Below are positions 55,744-63,051 of a DNA stretch of 64,000 nt, one piece after another. Location of the stretch: contig NZ_MQUQ01000006.1 in assembly GCF_001953865.1 (NCBI RefSeq), forward strand, positions 272,335-336,334. Reading direction: 5' to 3'. Each line of letters starts with the position of its first letter. The first letter of the stretch is position 1. A program made the position numbers and the translations under genes. This DNA is from Amycolatopsis coloradensis. GTDB taxonomy: Bacteria > Actinomycetota > Actinomycetes > Mycobacteriales > Pseudonocardiaceae. Under the pieces are notes generated by a model, which saw only the letters and a program-made list of their open reading frames with translations, was not told the origin of the DNA and did not search any database.

Positions 55744-56445
55744 ATGAACCCCGGAATCTTCCTGGGGGTCCTCGTCCAACTGGCGTTGCTGGGAACGCTG
55801 GACGCCGTCGCCGGTCTCGGCCCGCTGGGCTGGATCGCCGGAGCGGCCTACGGCATCGCCGTCGGCGGATTCCTGACCTACGGCCTGAACCGGAGCACCG
55901 CGCGCTCCCTCGGCCCGGCCGACACCGTCACGCTCGGGCGCTCCGGGCTGGTCGGCTGTGTGACCGCGCTCGTCGTCGACACCGCGGGCCGGGGAAGCGT
56001 CACGATGGTCGTCCTCGCGTCGGTCGCGCTCGCCCTGGACGCCGTCGACGGCCAGGTCGCCCGCCGCACCGGGACGGCGTCACCCCTCGGCGCGCGCTTC
56101 GACATGGAGGTCGACGCGTATCTGATCCTGATCCTGAGCGTGGTCGTCGCCCAGTCGCTGGGCCCGTGGGTGCTCACGATCGGCGCGATGCGCTACGTGT
56201 TCGTCGCCGCGGGCCGATTGTGGCCGTGGCTGAACGATCCGCTGCCGCCGAGCATGGCGCGGAAGACGGTCGCGGCGGTGCAGGGCATCGCGCTGGTCGC
56301 GGTGGCTTCGACGGTCCTGCCGCTCTGGGCCGGTTTCGTGGTCACGCTGGGCGCGCTGGGTCTGCTGACGTGGTCTTTCGGGCGCGACACGTGGTGGCTG
56401 CTGGAGCGGCGCGCCTTCGCCGCCACTCCCGCCGGGGCCGTGTGA
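55744..56445 (+). CDS. CDP-alcohol phosphatidyltransferase
   Basis: 233 residues from the ATG at 55744, with GAGGAGG upstream (a GTG at 55741 is also possible). The full CDP-OH-P motif is present: D99, D102-G103, A106-R107, G116, D120 and D124 in LDAVDGQVARR ... GARFDMEVD. About six membrane helices. Members transfer a phospho-alcohol head group from a CDP-activated donor, as in phosphatidylinositol phosphate synthase. Divergent from the GTP-cyclohydrolase operon across the tandem repeats. It abuts the tautomerase stop. In context it may attach a head group to the pathway product. Confidence 0.92.
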   Translation: MNPGIFLGVLVQLALLGTLDAVAGLGPLGWIAGAAYGIAVGGFLTYGLNRSTARSLGPADTVTLGRSGLVGCVTALVVDTAGRGSVTMVVLASVALALDAVDGQVARRTGTASPLGARFDMEVDAYLILILSVVVAQSLGPWVLTIGAMRYVFVAAGRLWPWLNDPLPPSMARKTVAAVQGIALVAVASTVLPLWAGFVVTLGALGLLTWSFGRDTWWLLERRAFAATPAGAV

Positions 56446-56808
56446 TCACGCGTACTGGGCTTCGCCGTTGCCTAACGACCAGTTGACCAGATCGGTCTCG
56501 TTGATCGTGATCAGCACGTTCCGCGGTTCGGTCCCCGCGTACTCCTCGGCGAGTTCCGCGATCCGCCGGTACAGCGCCTTCTTTCGCTCGTCGGTGCGCC
56601 CCGGCCGCATGGTGATCGCGACGAACACGACCCCCTCGTCCCGGTGGATCCCCAGGTAGTCGTCGTACTTGAGAGTGGCACCGCCGTTCAGGACCTGGAA
56701 GCGGTCGTCGGCCGGGATCTCGAGCGTCTCGACCATCGCGTCGTGGACGGCGTTGCCGAGGGCTTCGAGGTTGTCGGTGCCGACGGCGTCGATGCGGACG
56801 AAGGGCAT
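56446..56808 (-). CDS. tautomerase-family protein
   Basis: 120 residues starting MPFVRIDAVG, so Pro2 would be the catalytic N-terminal proline after Met removal. RKKALYRRIAELAEEYAGTEPRNVLITINET is the typical second half of the 4-oxalocrotonate tautomerase/MIF-like fold. The substrate is unknown. Its start is 1 base from the TetR stop, so the two form an operon under the palindrome at 57380-57403. Confidence 0.88.
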   Translation of the reverse strand: MPFVRIDAVGTDNLEALGNAVHDAMVETLEIPADDRFQVLNGGATLKYDDYLGIHRDEGVVFVAITMRPGRTDERKKALYRRIAELAEEYAGTEPRNVLITINETDLVNWSLGNGEAQYA

Positions 56809-56809
56809 G

Positions 56810-57373
56810 TCAGTTCTCCTTGGCGGCGAGTAGTCCGAGGGCGCCTTCGACGGCCTTCGCGAACACGTCGGTGGATCCGGCGGCGCGGGCGAGGACGTAA
56901 CCGCCTTGCAGGACCGCGACGAGCGCGATCGCCGTGGCGGCGGGATCGAGCGAGGCGTCGAGTTCGCCGTTCGCGCGACCCTCGTCGAGCAGTTCGGCGA
57001 GACGGCCGGTGACCCAGCCGAAGGCCTCCTCGATCGGCCTTCGCAGGTCCGGATCGGCCATCACGTCGGGATCCTGGGTAAGCCTGCCGACCGGGCAGCC
57101 TTTGAGCGCGTCGCGCTCGCGGCGCAGGTACGCGGTGACCCGCTCGACGACCGTGCCGGGCCCGGAGAACTCGGCTTCAGCTCTGGTCCTCAGGTCGTCG
57201 GCGTTGCGGCCGATCGCGGCGAGCGCGAGTCCGGACTTGCCCTGGAAGTGGTGGTACATGCTGCCCTGGCCGGCGCCGGAGCGTTCCTGGATCGCCTTCG
57301 GGCTGGTGCCGACGTACCCGCGCTCCCACAGAAGCTCGCGAGTGCTTTCGATGAGCTGTTCCCTCTTGTCCAC
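56810..57373 (-). CDS. TetR-family transcriptional regulator
   Basis: 187 residues, GTG start. HTH: LLWERGYVGTSPKAIQERSGAGQGSMYHHFQGKSGL (about 13-50). The C-terminal region with LKGCPVGRLTQDPDVMADP resembles TetR_C_16/AcrR-like regulators. A perfect 24-bp palindrome lies 6 bases upstream of the start, so autoregulation is likely. Co-transcribed with the tautomerase. Confidence 0.93.
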   Translation of the reverse strand: MDKREQLIESTRELLWERGYVGTSPKAIQERSGAGQGSMYHHFQGKSGLALAAIGRNADDLRTRAEAEFSGPGTVVERVTAYLRRERDALKGCPVGRLTQDPDVMADPDLRRPIEEAFGWVTGRLAELLDEGRANGELDASLDPAATAIALVAVLQGGYVLARAAGSTDVFAKAVEGALGLLAAKEN

Positions 57374-57379
57374 GACCGT

Positions 57380-57403
57380 ACTGTACCTACTAGTAGGTAC
57401 AGT
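57380..57403. promoter_or_regulatory. perfect 24-bp TetR operator
   Basis: Arms ACTGTACCTACT and AGTAGGTACAGT meet without a spacer, directly upstream of the TetR start codon. Length, symmetry and position are those of a TetR autoregulatory operator. Confidence 0.9.
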
Positions 57404-57534
57404 AACAAGCCAGAGCGCGGAAGCAAGGGACCTTTGCTATCACTTTCGCGCGAATCCGCAGGTCAGAGCCCACACGGCTGGACCGATGCCGTAAAGGCCG
57501 CCTCAGTGCTCCCAAATGCCACGGCCAAGCCGCA

Positions 57535-57579
57535 TGAAGGCCCCTTTCCTTGCGCCTGACGCAAGGAAGGACCCCTTCA
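57535..57579. repeat. imperfect inverted repeat, degenerate TGAAGGCCCC family
   Basis: Twenty-base arms (57535-57554 and 57560-57579) around CCTGA with four mismatches, followed by CGTACTTGGG as in the intact family member at 14157-14223. It lies in the 311-base gap between the TetR and GGDEF-EAL genes. I see nothing else in that gap besides the operator. Confidence 0.8.
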
Positions 57580-57684
57580 CGTACTTGGGCGGCACGACGC
57601 GACGCCCCCAACACCGCAAGTAGTCGGATAAACGCGAACCGGCCTTCAGGAACGCGTCCAGTCCGGCCCGCTCCCAGGCACGGT

Positions 57685-60276
57685 TCATCGCACGACGTGT
57701 TCGTACGCGGACCGCAGGTCCTCCACCGGACCCGGCGGCGCGACCAGCGGCCCTTTCGCCCAATCGCAGCCGAGTTCGTGCAGCACTTCCAGTTGCCGCG
57801 CGGTCTCGACTCCCTCGGCGACCACCACGAGGTCGACGGCGTGCGCCATCGCCATGATTCCGGCGACGATCGGCTCGGCGTCGCTCGACCTCCCGAGATC
57901 GGCCACGAACGACCGGTCGATCTCGATCACGTTCAGATCGAGCCTGCACAGCTGGGCGAGCGACGAATACCCGGCGCCGAACCGTTCCGCGGTCACCTTG
58001 ACCCCGGTCTTCCGCAACGCGTCGACGGCGTCCGCCGCGTCCTTCAGCGCCGTTTCGTCGACGTCGAGACTAAGGTCGTGCGGCCTCAGCCCCGCGCTCT
58101 CCAGGGTTGTCTGAACCACTTGGAGCAACGTGGGATCGCCCAGTTGGCGCACCGAGAGGCTCACATTCACATTACAGTGCACACCATGATCGGCACGCCA
58201 TCGGGAGATCTCACCGACGGCCTTGGAGAGGACCTCCGCACCGATGATGGTCAAGAGATCGCCGTCGTCGGCGATCTCGACCAATTCCGCCGGATCGATC
58301 GGCCCGCGGACGGGATGATCCCAGCGGGACTTCGCCTTCACCGCGACCATCTCACCGGTCCGCAAATCGACGACGGGCTGATAAACGGTCTCGATCAGGC
58401 CCGCCGCGATGGCGTTCCGCAGATCCTGCTCCAGGATGAAACGGTCCTGAACCCGTTCCCGCATGATCGGCGCATAGAAAGCGTACCGGCCGGGTCCGAA
58501 GGTTTTCGCCTGATACATCGCCAAATCGGCGTCTTCCAGCAATTCGTCGGCACCGCGGGAATCACCGGGTTCGGTGATCACTATTCCGATGCTCGTATTG
58601 ATATGCAGTTCGCGGCCGTACACGGTGAGCGATTGGGCGAGATGACGCTGGAGGTGATCCGCCAGCGCCCGCACCTCGGCGGCTTCGGTATAACCGGTGG
58701 TGATGACCAGGAACTCGTCCCCGCCGAGCCGCCCGACCAGGTCCGAAGGCCCGGCGGCGGCCCGCAGTCGCTCGCCGATGATGCGCAGCACCTGGTCGCC
58801 GACGGGATGACCGAGCGAATCGTTGATGATCTTGAACTTGTCGAGGTCGATGAACATCACCGTGGTCGTCCGCGCCGGATCGGCGATCGTGCGGCCCAGA
58901 TGGTTCAGCGCGAGCGTGCGATTCGCGAGCCTGGTCAGCGGATCGTGGGTCGCCTCGTAGGCCAGCCGCTCGCTGATCGCGCGCCGCTCGGTGATGTCGG
59001 CGAACGAGGTCAGCACCGAGGGAACGCTCTGCCCCGGCGCCATCAGCGGGCCGGAGGTCAGCGAAAGCCACCGGTGCGCACCGTCGCGCCGCCGCACCTG
59101 CACGACCCGCCCGGTCTCGACCTTCCCGGAGCGCCGCACGCGCGCGGACGGCAGATCGTCGACAGGCACCGGGACGCCGTATTCGTCGTGCAGCCGCAGC
59201 GTCCGGCTCTCCAGGCCGACCAGGGAACCCTCCGGCACCCCCGAGATCCGGTGCGCCGCGGAGTTCGCCAGCTCGATCCGGCCACTGGGGCCGACCACCA
59301 GCACCCCTTCGTCGAGTGTCTCGACGACGGTGGCGAATTCGGCCTCGGCCCGGCGCTGCGCGGTCTCGTCGGCGCACAACAGTACATAGCCGTCGAACAT
59401 CTCGGCCGCGGAGACCCGCACCGCCAGCGCCGTGCCGTCGGCGCTGAAATGCGTGGCCTGCACGACACCGCCCGCCGCGACGACCTGCCGCGGACTCATC
59501 GGCGCGCCGACGACCTCGGCCACCGGAGCCCCGATGACCTGGTCGAGATCGTGCCCGTAGACGGCCTCGGCGGCCGGGTTCCAGCTCGTCACCAGTCCAT
59601 CGGGCGAAGTCGCGATGATCGCGTCACTCGCGTGGCCGACCAGCGCGGCCTGAAACCGCAGACCGGCTTCAGCCGCCTTCTGCGTGGTCAGATCGCGCAT
59701 GATCACCTGGTAGGCGGGTTTGCCCTCCCAGGTGGTGAGCACCGCCTGGGATTCGACGGTGACCTTGTGGCCCTGAAGGGTCTGCAAGGTCATCTCGGTC
59801 GGTTCGCTGAACGAGCCGGGCGTGACCAGCGACCCGATCCGCTCCAGCAACGCGTTCCGCGAGCCGGCGTCGACGAGGTCCGTGATGTGCATCCCGATGA
59901 TCTCGGTCGACACCCTCGCGCCGACGAACCGCATCGTGGCCGAGTTCACGAACACGACTTTGCCGCGCTGGTGAACACAGATGCCATAAGGGCTCGCCTC
60001 GACCATCGTGAGGTATTGCGTACCCAAGGCGCCGCCGTCGGAATTTTGCTCCAAAAGGCGGTACCCCTTGCCGAGAAAGGCGAGCGCGGGTTCGCCGCGC
60101 GGATCCCTCTCGGCGGACAACTCGGTCAGCAAACGGACGAGCGACGCATGCCGGTCAGTGGTACCGGTCGGGTCGGGTTCTCCAACCGTGCAGGTCGCGG
60201 TGCCGTTCGCTGGCGAGGAATCCTGATCCAGCCGGTGGGGGTCGGGAGTCCCACCGTCGAGATCGTCAGGATCCAT
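57685..60276 (-). CDS. PAS-GGDEF protein with degenerate EAL domain (diguanylate cyclase)
   Basis: 863 residues from the ATG at 60276; the frame stays open to 60375. Three PAS-like domains (about residues 80-440) precede a GGDEF domain with intact RLGGDEF near 514 and FIDLDKFKIIND. The inhibitory I-site Arg is missing (GPSD instead of RxxD). The EAL domain is damaged: EALLRW is KAKSRW, the DDFG metal motif is ERFG, the NxS position and the catalytic Lys of LKIDRSF are replaced (VIEIDRSF). It should therefore make c-di-GMP and bind rather than degrade it. It probably senses a signal through PAS and is cytoplasmic, with no membrane helix. Confidence 0.92.
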   Translation of the reverse strand: MDPDDLDGGTPDPHRLDQDSSPANGTATCTVGEPDPTGTTDRHASLVRLLTELSAERDPRGEPALAFLGKGYRLLEQNSDGGALGTQYLTMVEASPYGICVHQRGKVVFVNSATMRFVGARVSTEIIGMHITDLVDAGSRNALLERIGSLVTPGSFSEPTEMTLQTLQGHKVTVESQAVLTTWEGKPAYQVIMRDLTTQKAAEAGLRFQAALVGHASDAIIATSPDGLVTSWNPAAEAVYGHDLDQVIGAPVAEVVGAPMSPRQVVAAGGVVQATHFSADGTALAVRVSAAEMFDGYVLLCADETAQRRAEAEFATVVETLDEGVLVVGPSGRIELANSAAHRISGVPEGSLVGLESRTLRLHDEYGVPVPVDDLPSARVRRSGKVETGRVVQVRRRDGAHRWLSLTSGPLMAPGQSVPSVLTSFADITERRAISERLAYEATHDPLTRLANRTLALNHLGRTIADPARTTTVMFIDLDKFKIINDSLGHPVGDQVLRIIGERLRAAAGPSDLVGRLGGDEFLVITTGYTEAAEVRALADHLQRHLAQSLTVYGRELHINTSIGIVITEPGDSRGADELLEDADLAMYQAKTFGPGRYAFYAPIMRERVQDRFILEQDLRNAIAAGLIETVYQPVVDLRTGEMVAVKAKSRWDHPVRGPIDPAELVEIADDGDLLTIIGAEVLSKAVGEISRWRADHGVHCNVNVSLSVRQLGDPTLLQVVQTTLESAGLRPHDLSLDVDETALKDAADAVDALRKTGVKVTAERFGAGYSSLAQLCRLDLNVIEIDRSFVADLGRSSDAEPIVAGIMAMAHAVDLVVVAEGVETARQLEVLHELGCDWAKGPLVAPPGPVEDLRSAYEHVVR

Positions 60277-60410
60277 CTGATCCAAACCCCCTACTCGACT
60301 GATGTAGCTTCCGATTAGATCACTAAATCGACGTAGCCGTCTTCCTCGTCCAGCTGACCGGTGCGGCTTTTCCACCCCAGCGTTGACGGAATGTAGTTGA
60401 AGGGAAACAC

Positions 60411-61562
60411 GTGCGGAGCAAAACCGACATCTGCGGCATCGGAGCCGTAACCGCCTACGGCTGGGGGCGCGAATCGCTGTGGGAGGGTCTCGCGAGCGGC
60501 GTTCCCAGCCCCCAATTCACCGAAGGTTTCGGGGAAACCCCGGAACTGCCCGGCTGGGTCGGGCATATCGCCGAAGGCGGCAGACGAGAGGACGGCAACC
60601 TGCATGGCCGCGCCCTGCTCGCCGCGGCGAGGGAGGCGATCGAAGACGCCGGTACGCGAGGCTGGTCGCCGGGACGGCGCGTCGGCGTCATCTCCGGCGG
60701 CGTCCGGGAAGACCTGCGGACCTGGGACAGGCTCACCGGCCTCGGCGAGGAACTCATGTACCGGCGCGAATTCATCGGCATGATGCCCTCGACCCCGATC
60801 TGCGCGCTGATGTCGGAGTTCGGCTTCCACGGCCCTTCGATGGCCACGTCCGCGATGTGCGCGACCGGCAGCGCCGCGGTGCTCACCGCGAAGATGTGGC
60901 TGGAAGCGGGCATGGCCGACGACGTCGTGGTGGTCACCACCGATCTGTCCGCGACCAGGGCGATGGTGCGCAACTTCGTGCACTGCGGGGTCGCGATCAC
61001 CGACACGCCCCCGCTCGACGCGTGCCGTCCTTTCCAAGAGGGCACAAGGGGTTTCACTTTCTCCGAGGCCGCGGTCGCGGTGGTGCTGACCCAGCGGAAG
61101 ACCGACGCGTACGCGACCGTGCGGGGTGGCGCCATGGCGCACGAGGCGCACAACGCGATGGCGCTCGACCCGGACGCGACGACCGCGATCGCGGCGGTGG
61201 CCGACGCACTGGAGAACGCGGACGCCGCCCCGGAGGACGTCCGGTACCTGAACGCGCACGGCACCGGCACGAAACTGTGCCACCGCTCGGAATCCCGGAT
61301 TCTCGACACGGTCTTCCCGCGCGGCACGGAGATCTACTCGATCAAGCCGCTGACCGGCCACAGTCAGTCGGGCAGCGCGCTGACCGAGATCGCGACGACC
61401 TGCCTGGCGGCGCAGCGCGACCTGATCCCGGCGCCGAAGCCGGTGGCGGACGGGCATCCGCGGCTGATGGACGGGCCGTCCCGGCCGGAAAGCGGGCTCA
61501 CCGTGAAGACGTCGATCGGGATGGGCGGCTACGTCACCGCGGTCGTCTTGGATACCGCCTAG
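60411..61562 (+). CDS. stand-alone beta-ketoacyl synthase-like enzyme
   Basis: 383 residues from a GTG at 60411. Thiolase fold with the Cys-His-His triad of condensing enzymes: Cys near 150 in AMCATGSAAV, His in NAHGTGT near 282, and His in KPLTGHSQSG near 316. It resembles FabF-type KAS II but lies outside any PKS or fatty-acid cluster, with no ACP or ketoreductase nearby. It may make a branched or unusual acyl chain, or be part of a dispersed pathway. Divergent from the GGDEF protein. Confidence 0.88.
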   Translation: MRSKTDICGIGAVTAYGWGRESLWEGLASGVPSPQFTEGFGETPELPGWVGHIAEGGRREDGNLHGRALLAAAREAIEDAGTRGWSPGRRVGVISGGVREDLRTWDRLTGLGEELMYRREFIGMMPSTPICALMSEFGFHGPSMATSAMCATGSAAVLTAKMWLEAGMADDVVVVTTDLSATRAMVRNFVHCGVAITDTPPLDACRPFQEGTRGFTFSEAAVAVVLTQRKTDAYATVRGGAMAHEAHNAMALDPDATTAIAAVADALENADAAPEDVRYLNAHGTGTKLCHRSESRILDTVFPRGTEIYSIKPLTGHSQSGSALTEIATTCLAAQRDLIPAPKPVADGHPRLMDGPSRPESGLTVKTSIGMGGYVTAVVLDTA

Positions 61563-61659
61563 ATAACACACGGTACCAACCTCGTCACGAAGTGTCATTT
61601 TTCGTGCTCAAGTAGTCGATACTCCCCAGTAGCGACCCGCACTGAGCACGGAGGCGGCC

Positions 61660-62325
61660 ATGAGCCCGAGAACGGCATCCGACAATCTCGTCCACAACTA
61701 CCTGTTCCTGCGGCGTGCCATCGGGTTCCTCGGGATCGGGCTGCCCTTCGTCCTGGTCTTCGGGAAGATCGCCGTCGACGGCGGTGGGCTGCTCAACTCG
61801 ATCAGCGGCTACTACTACTCGGGCATGCGTGACGTCTGGGTCGGCGTCATGTGCGCGATCGGCGTCTTCCTGTTGTCCTACCGGGGTTACGGCCGGATCG
61901 ACGACGTCGCCGGGAACATCGCGGCGGTGGCCGCGGTCGGGGTGGCATTCTTCCCCACCACCCCGGCGAACGGCGACCGCGCGGACGAGATCATCGGGAT
62001 GCTGCATCTCGCCTTCGCCTCGGTCTTCTTCCTGACACTGGCGTTCTTCTGCATCGTGCTGTTCACCAAGTCGGACAAGGAGATCCCCGGCGCCCACAAG
62101 CCCGAACGGAACCGGCTGTACGTCGTCTCGGGCGTGATCATGCTGGTATGCCTCGCCTTGATCGTGCTCTGCGGCCTGGTCTTCGACGAGGAGACGAGGT
62201 CGCTGTACCCGGCGCTGTGGCTGGAATCGGCGGCGACCCTCGCGTTCGGTCTCGCGTGGCTCACCAAGGGCGGGACGCTGCTGCCGGACAAGACGGTGAC
62301 GGCGGGGACGCGCGTGACGGCCTGA
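61660..62325 (+). CDS. DUF998-like membrane protein
   Basis: 221 residues, about six hydrophobic helices (FLRRAIGFLGIGLPFVLVFG, VWVGVMCAIGVFLLSYRGYG, IAAVAAVGVAFFPTTP, LHLAFASVFFLTLAFFCIVLF, VVSGVIMLVCLALIVLCGLVF and the last LWLESAATLAFGLAWLTKGG). SGYYYSGMRDVWVG is conserved in this group. Function unknown. Monocistronic, ATG with GGAGG upstream. Confidence 0.85.
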   Translation: MSPRTASDNLVHNYLFLRRAIGFLGIGLPFVLVFGKIAVDGGGLLNSISGYYYSGMRDVWVGVMCAIGVFLLSYRGYGRIDDVAGNIAAVAAVGVAFFPTTPANGDRADEIIGMLHLAFASVFFLTLAFFCIVLFTKSDKEIPGAHKPERNRLYVVSGVIMLVCLALIVLCGLVFDEETRSLYPALWLESAATLAFGLAWLTKGGTLLPDKTVTAGTRVTA

Positions 62326-62391
62326 CCTGTACCGGAGCCGGACGGATCAAGGTAAAGGAACCTTTGTCATCGGCCGGGTCGTTGACGCCTT

Positions 62392-63051
62392 ATGACTGAG
62401 CGCATCGCACTTCAGCTCGGCCGCCGCGATCTCCTGGTGGTCGCGGGAATTCCCGGGGCGGGCAAGACCACCCTCCTGTCCAGGGCGGCGACCGGCGCGA
62501 TGCCGGTGCTCGACTCCGACCAGGTCCGCGCGCGATTGCGCGGGCGGCTGCCCACCGCGCTGCCGTACCGGTTCTACCGGCCGCTCGTCCACCTGTGGCA
62601 CCGCGCGCGGGTTGTCGGGTTCGCGCTGGCGGACGACGGTCCGCTGGTCGTGCACGAGCCGTCGACCCGCGCGACGACCCGCGGGCTGCTGGCGCTGCTC
62701 GGCCTGCTGAGCCGCCGACCGGTCCGGTTGCTGTGGCTCGACGTCTCGCCGGAGGATGCCCGCGCCGGCCAGATCGCGCGCGGGCGGGTCATCCGGCGGC
62801 GTTCGTTCGCCCGCCACGTCAAAAGGGCCGAGAAGCTGCGCCGTGACCTGCGGGCGGGCTGGGTCCCGGCGGGCTGGCACGGCGCGCGGATGGTGACCCG
62901 TGAGGTAACCGGGGCGCTGCGGTTCGTCACCGAGGAAGAGCCGGGGAGCGAGGCCGGGCACCGAATTCAGTCAGATACCCACGTAGCTCTCGGCGAAGAA
63001 GTCTTGGTTCGCACGGGAAATCCGCAGGCTCTCCAGGCGCGCGTCCCGTAG
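62392..63051 (+). CDS. P-loop AAA / zeta-toxin-like kinase
   Basis: 219 residues. Walker A is GIPGAGKTTLL, followed by VLDSDQVRARL, the zeta-toxin/kinase-like Asp-Ser-Asp. VHEPSTRATTRGLL and LLWLDVSPEDARAGQIARGRVI are family features with an Arg-rich lid. No antitoxin gene is adjacent. It may phosphorylate a small molecule or nucleotide sugar. Its last ~80 bases overlap the tail of the convergent hydroxylase gene. Confidence 0.83.
   Translation: MTERIALQLGRRDLLVVAGIPGAGKTTLLSRAATGAMPVLDSDQVRARLRGRLPTALPYRFYRPLVHLWHRARVVGFALADDGPLVVHEPSTRATTRGLLALLGLLSRRPVRLLWLDVSPEDARAGQIARGRVIRRRSFARHVKRAEKLRRDLRAGWVPAGWHGARMVTREVTGALRFVTEEEPGSEAGHRIQSDTHVALGEEVLVRTGNPQALQARVP

Noticed and set aside
62392..63051. 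Zeta-toxin/antitoxin pair
   Set aside because: The P-loop protein is zeta-like, but no small antitoxin gene precedes or follows it.
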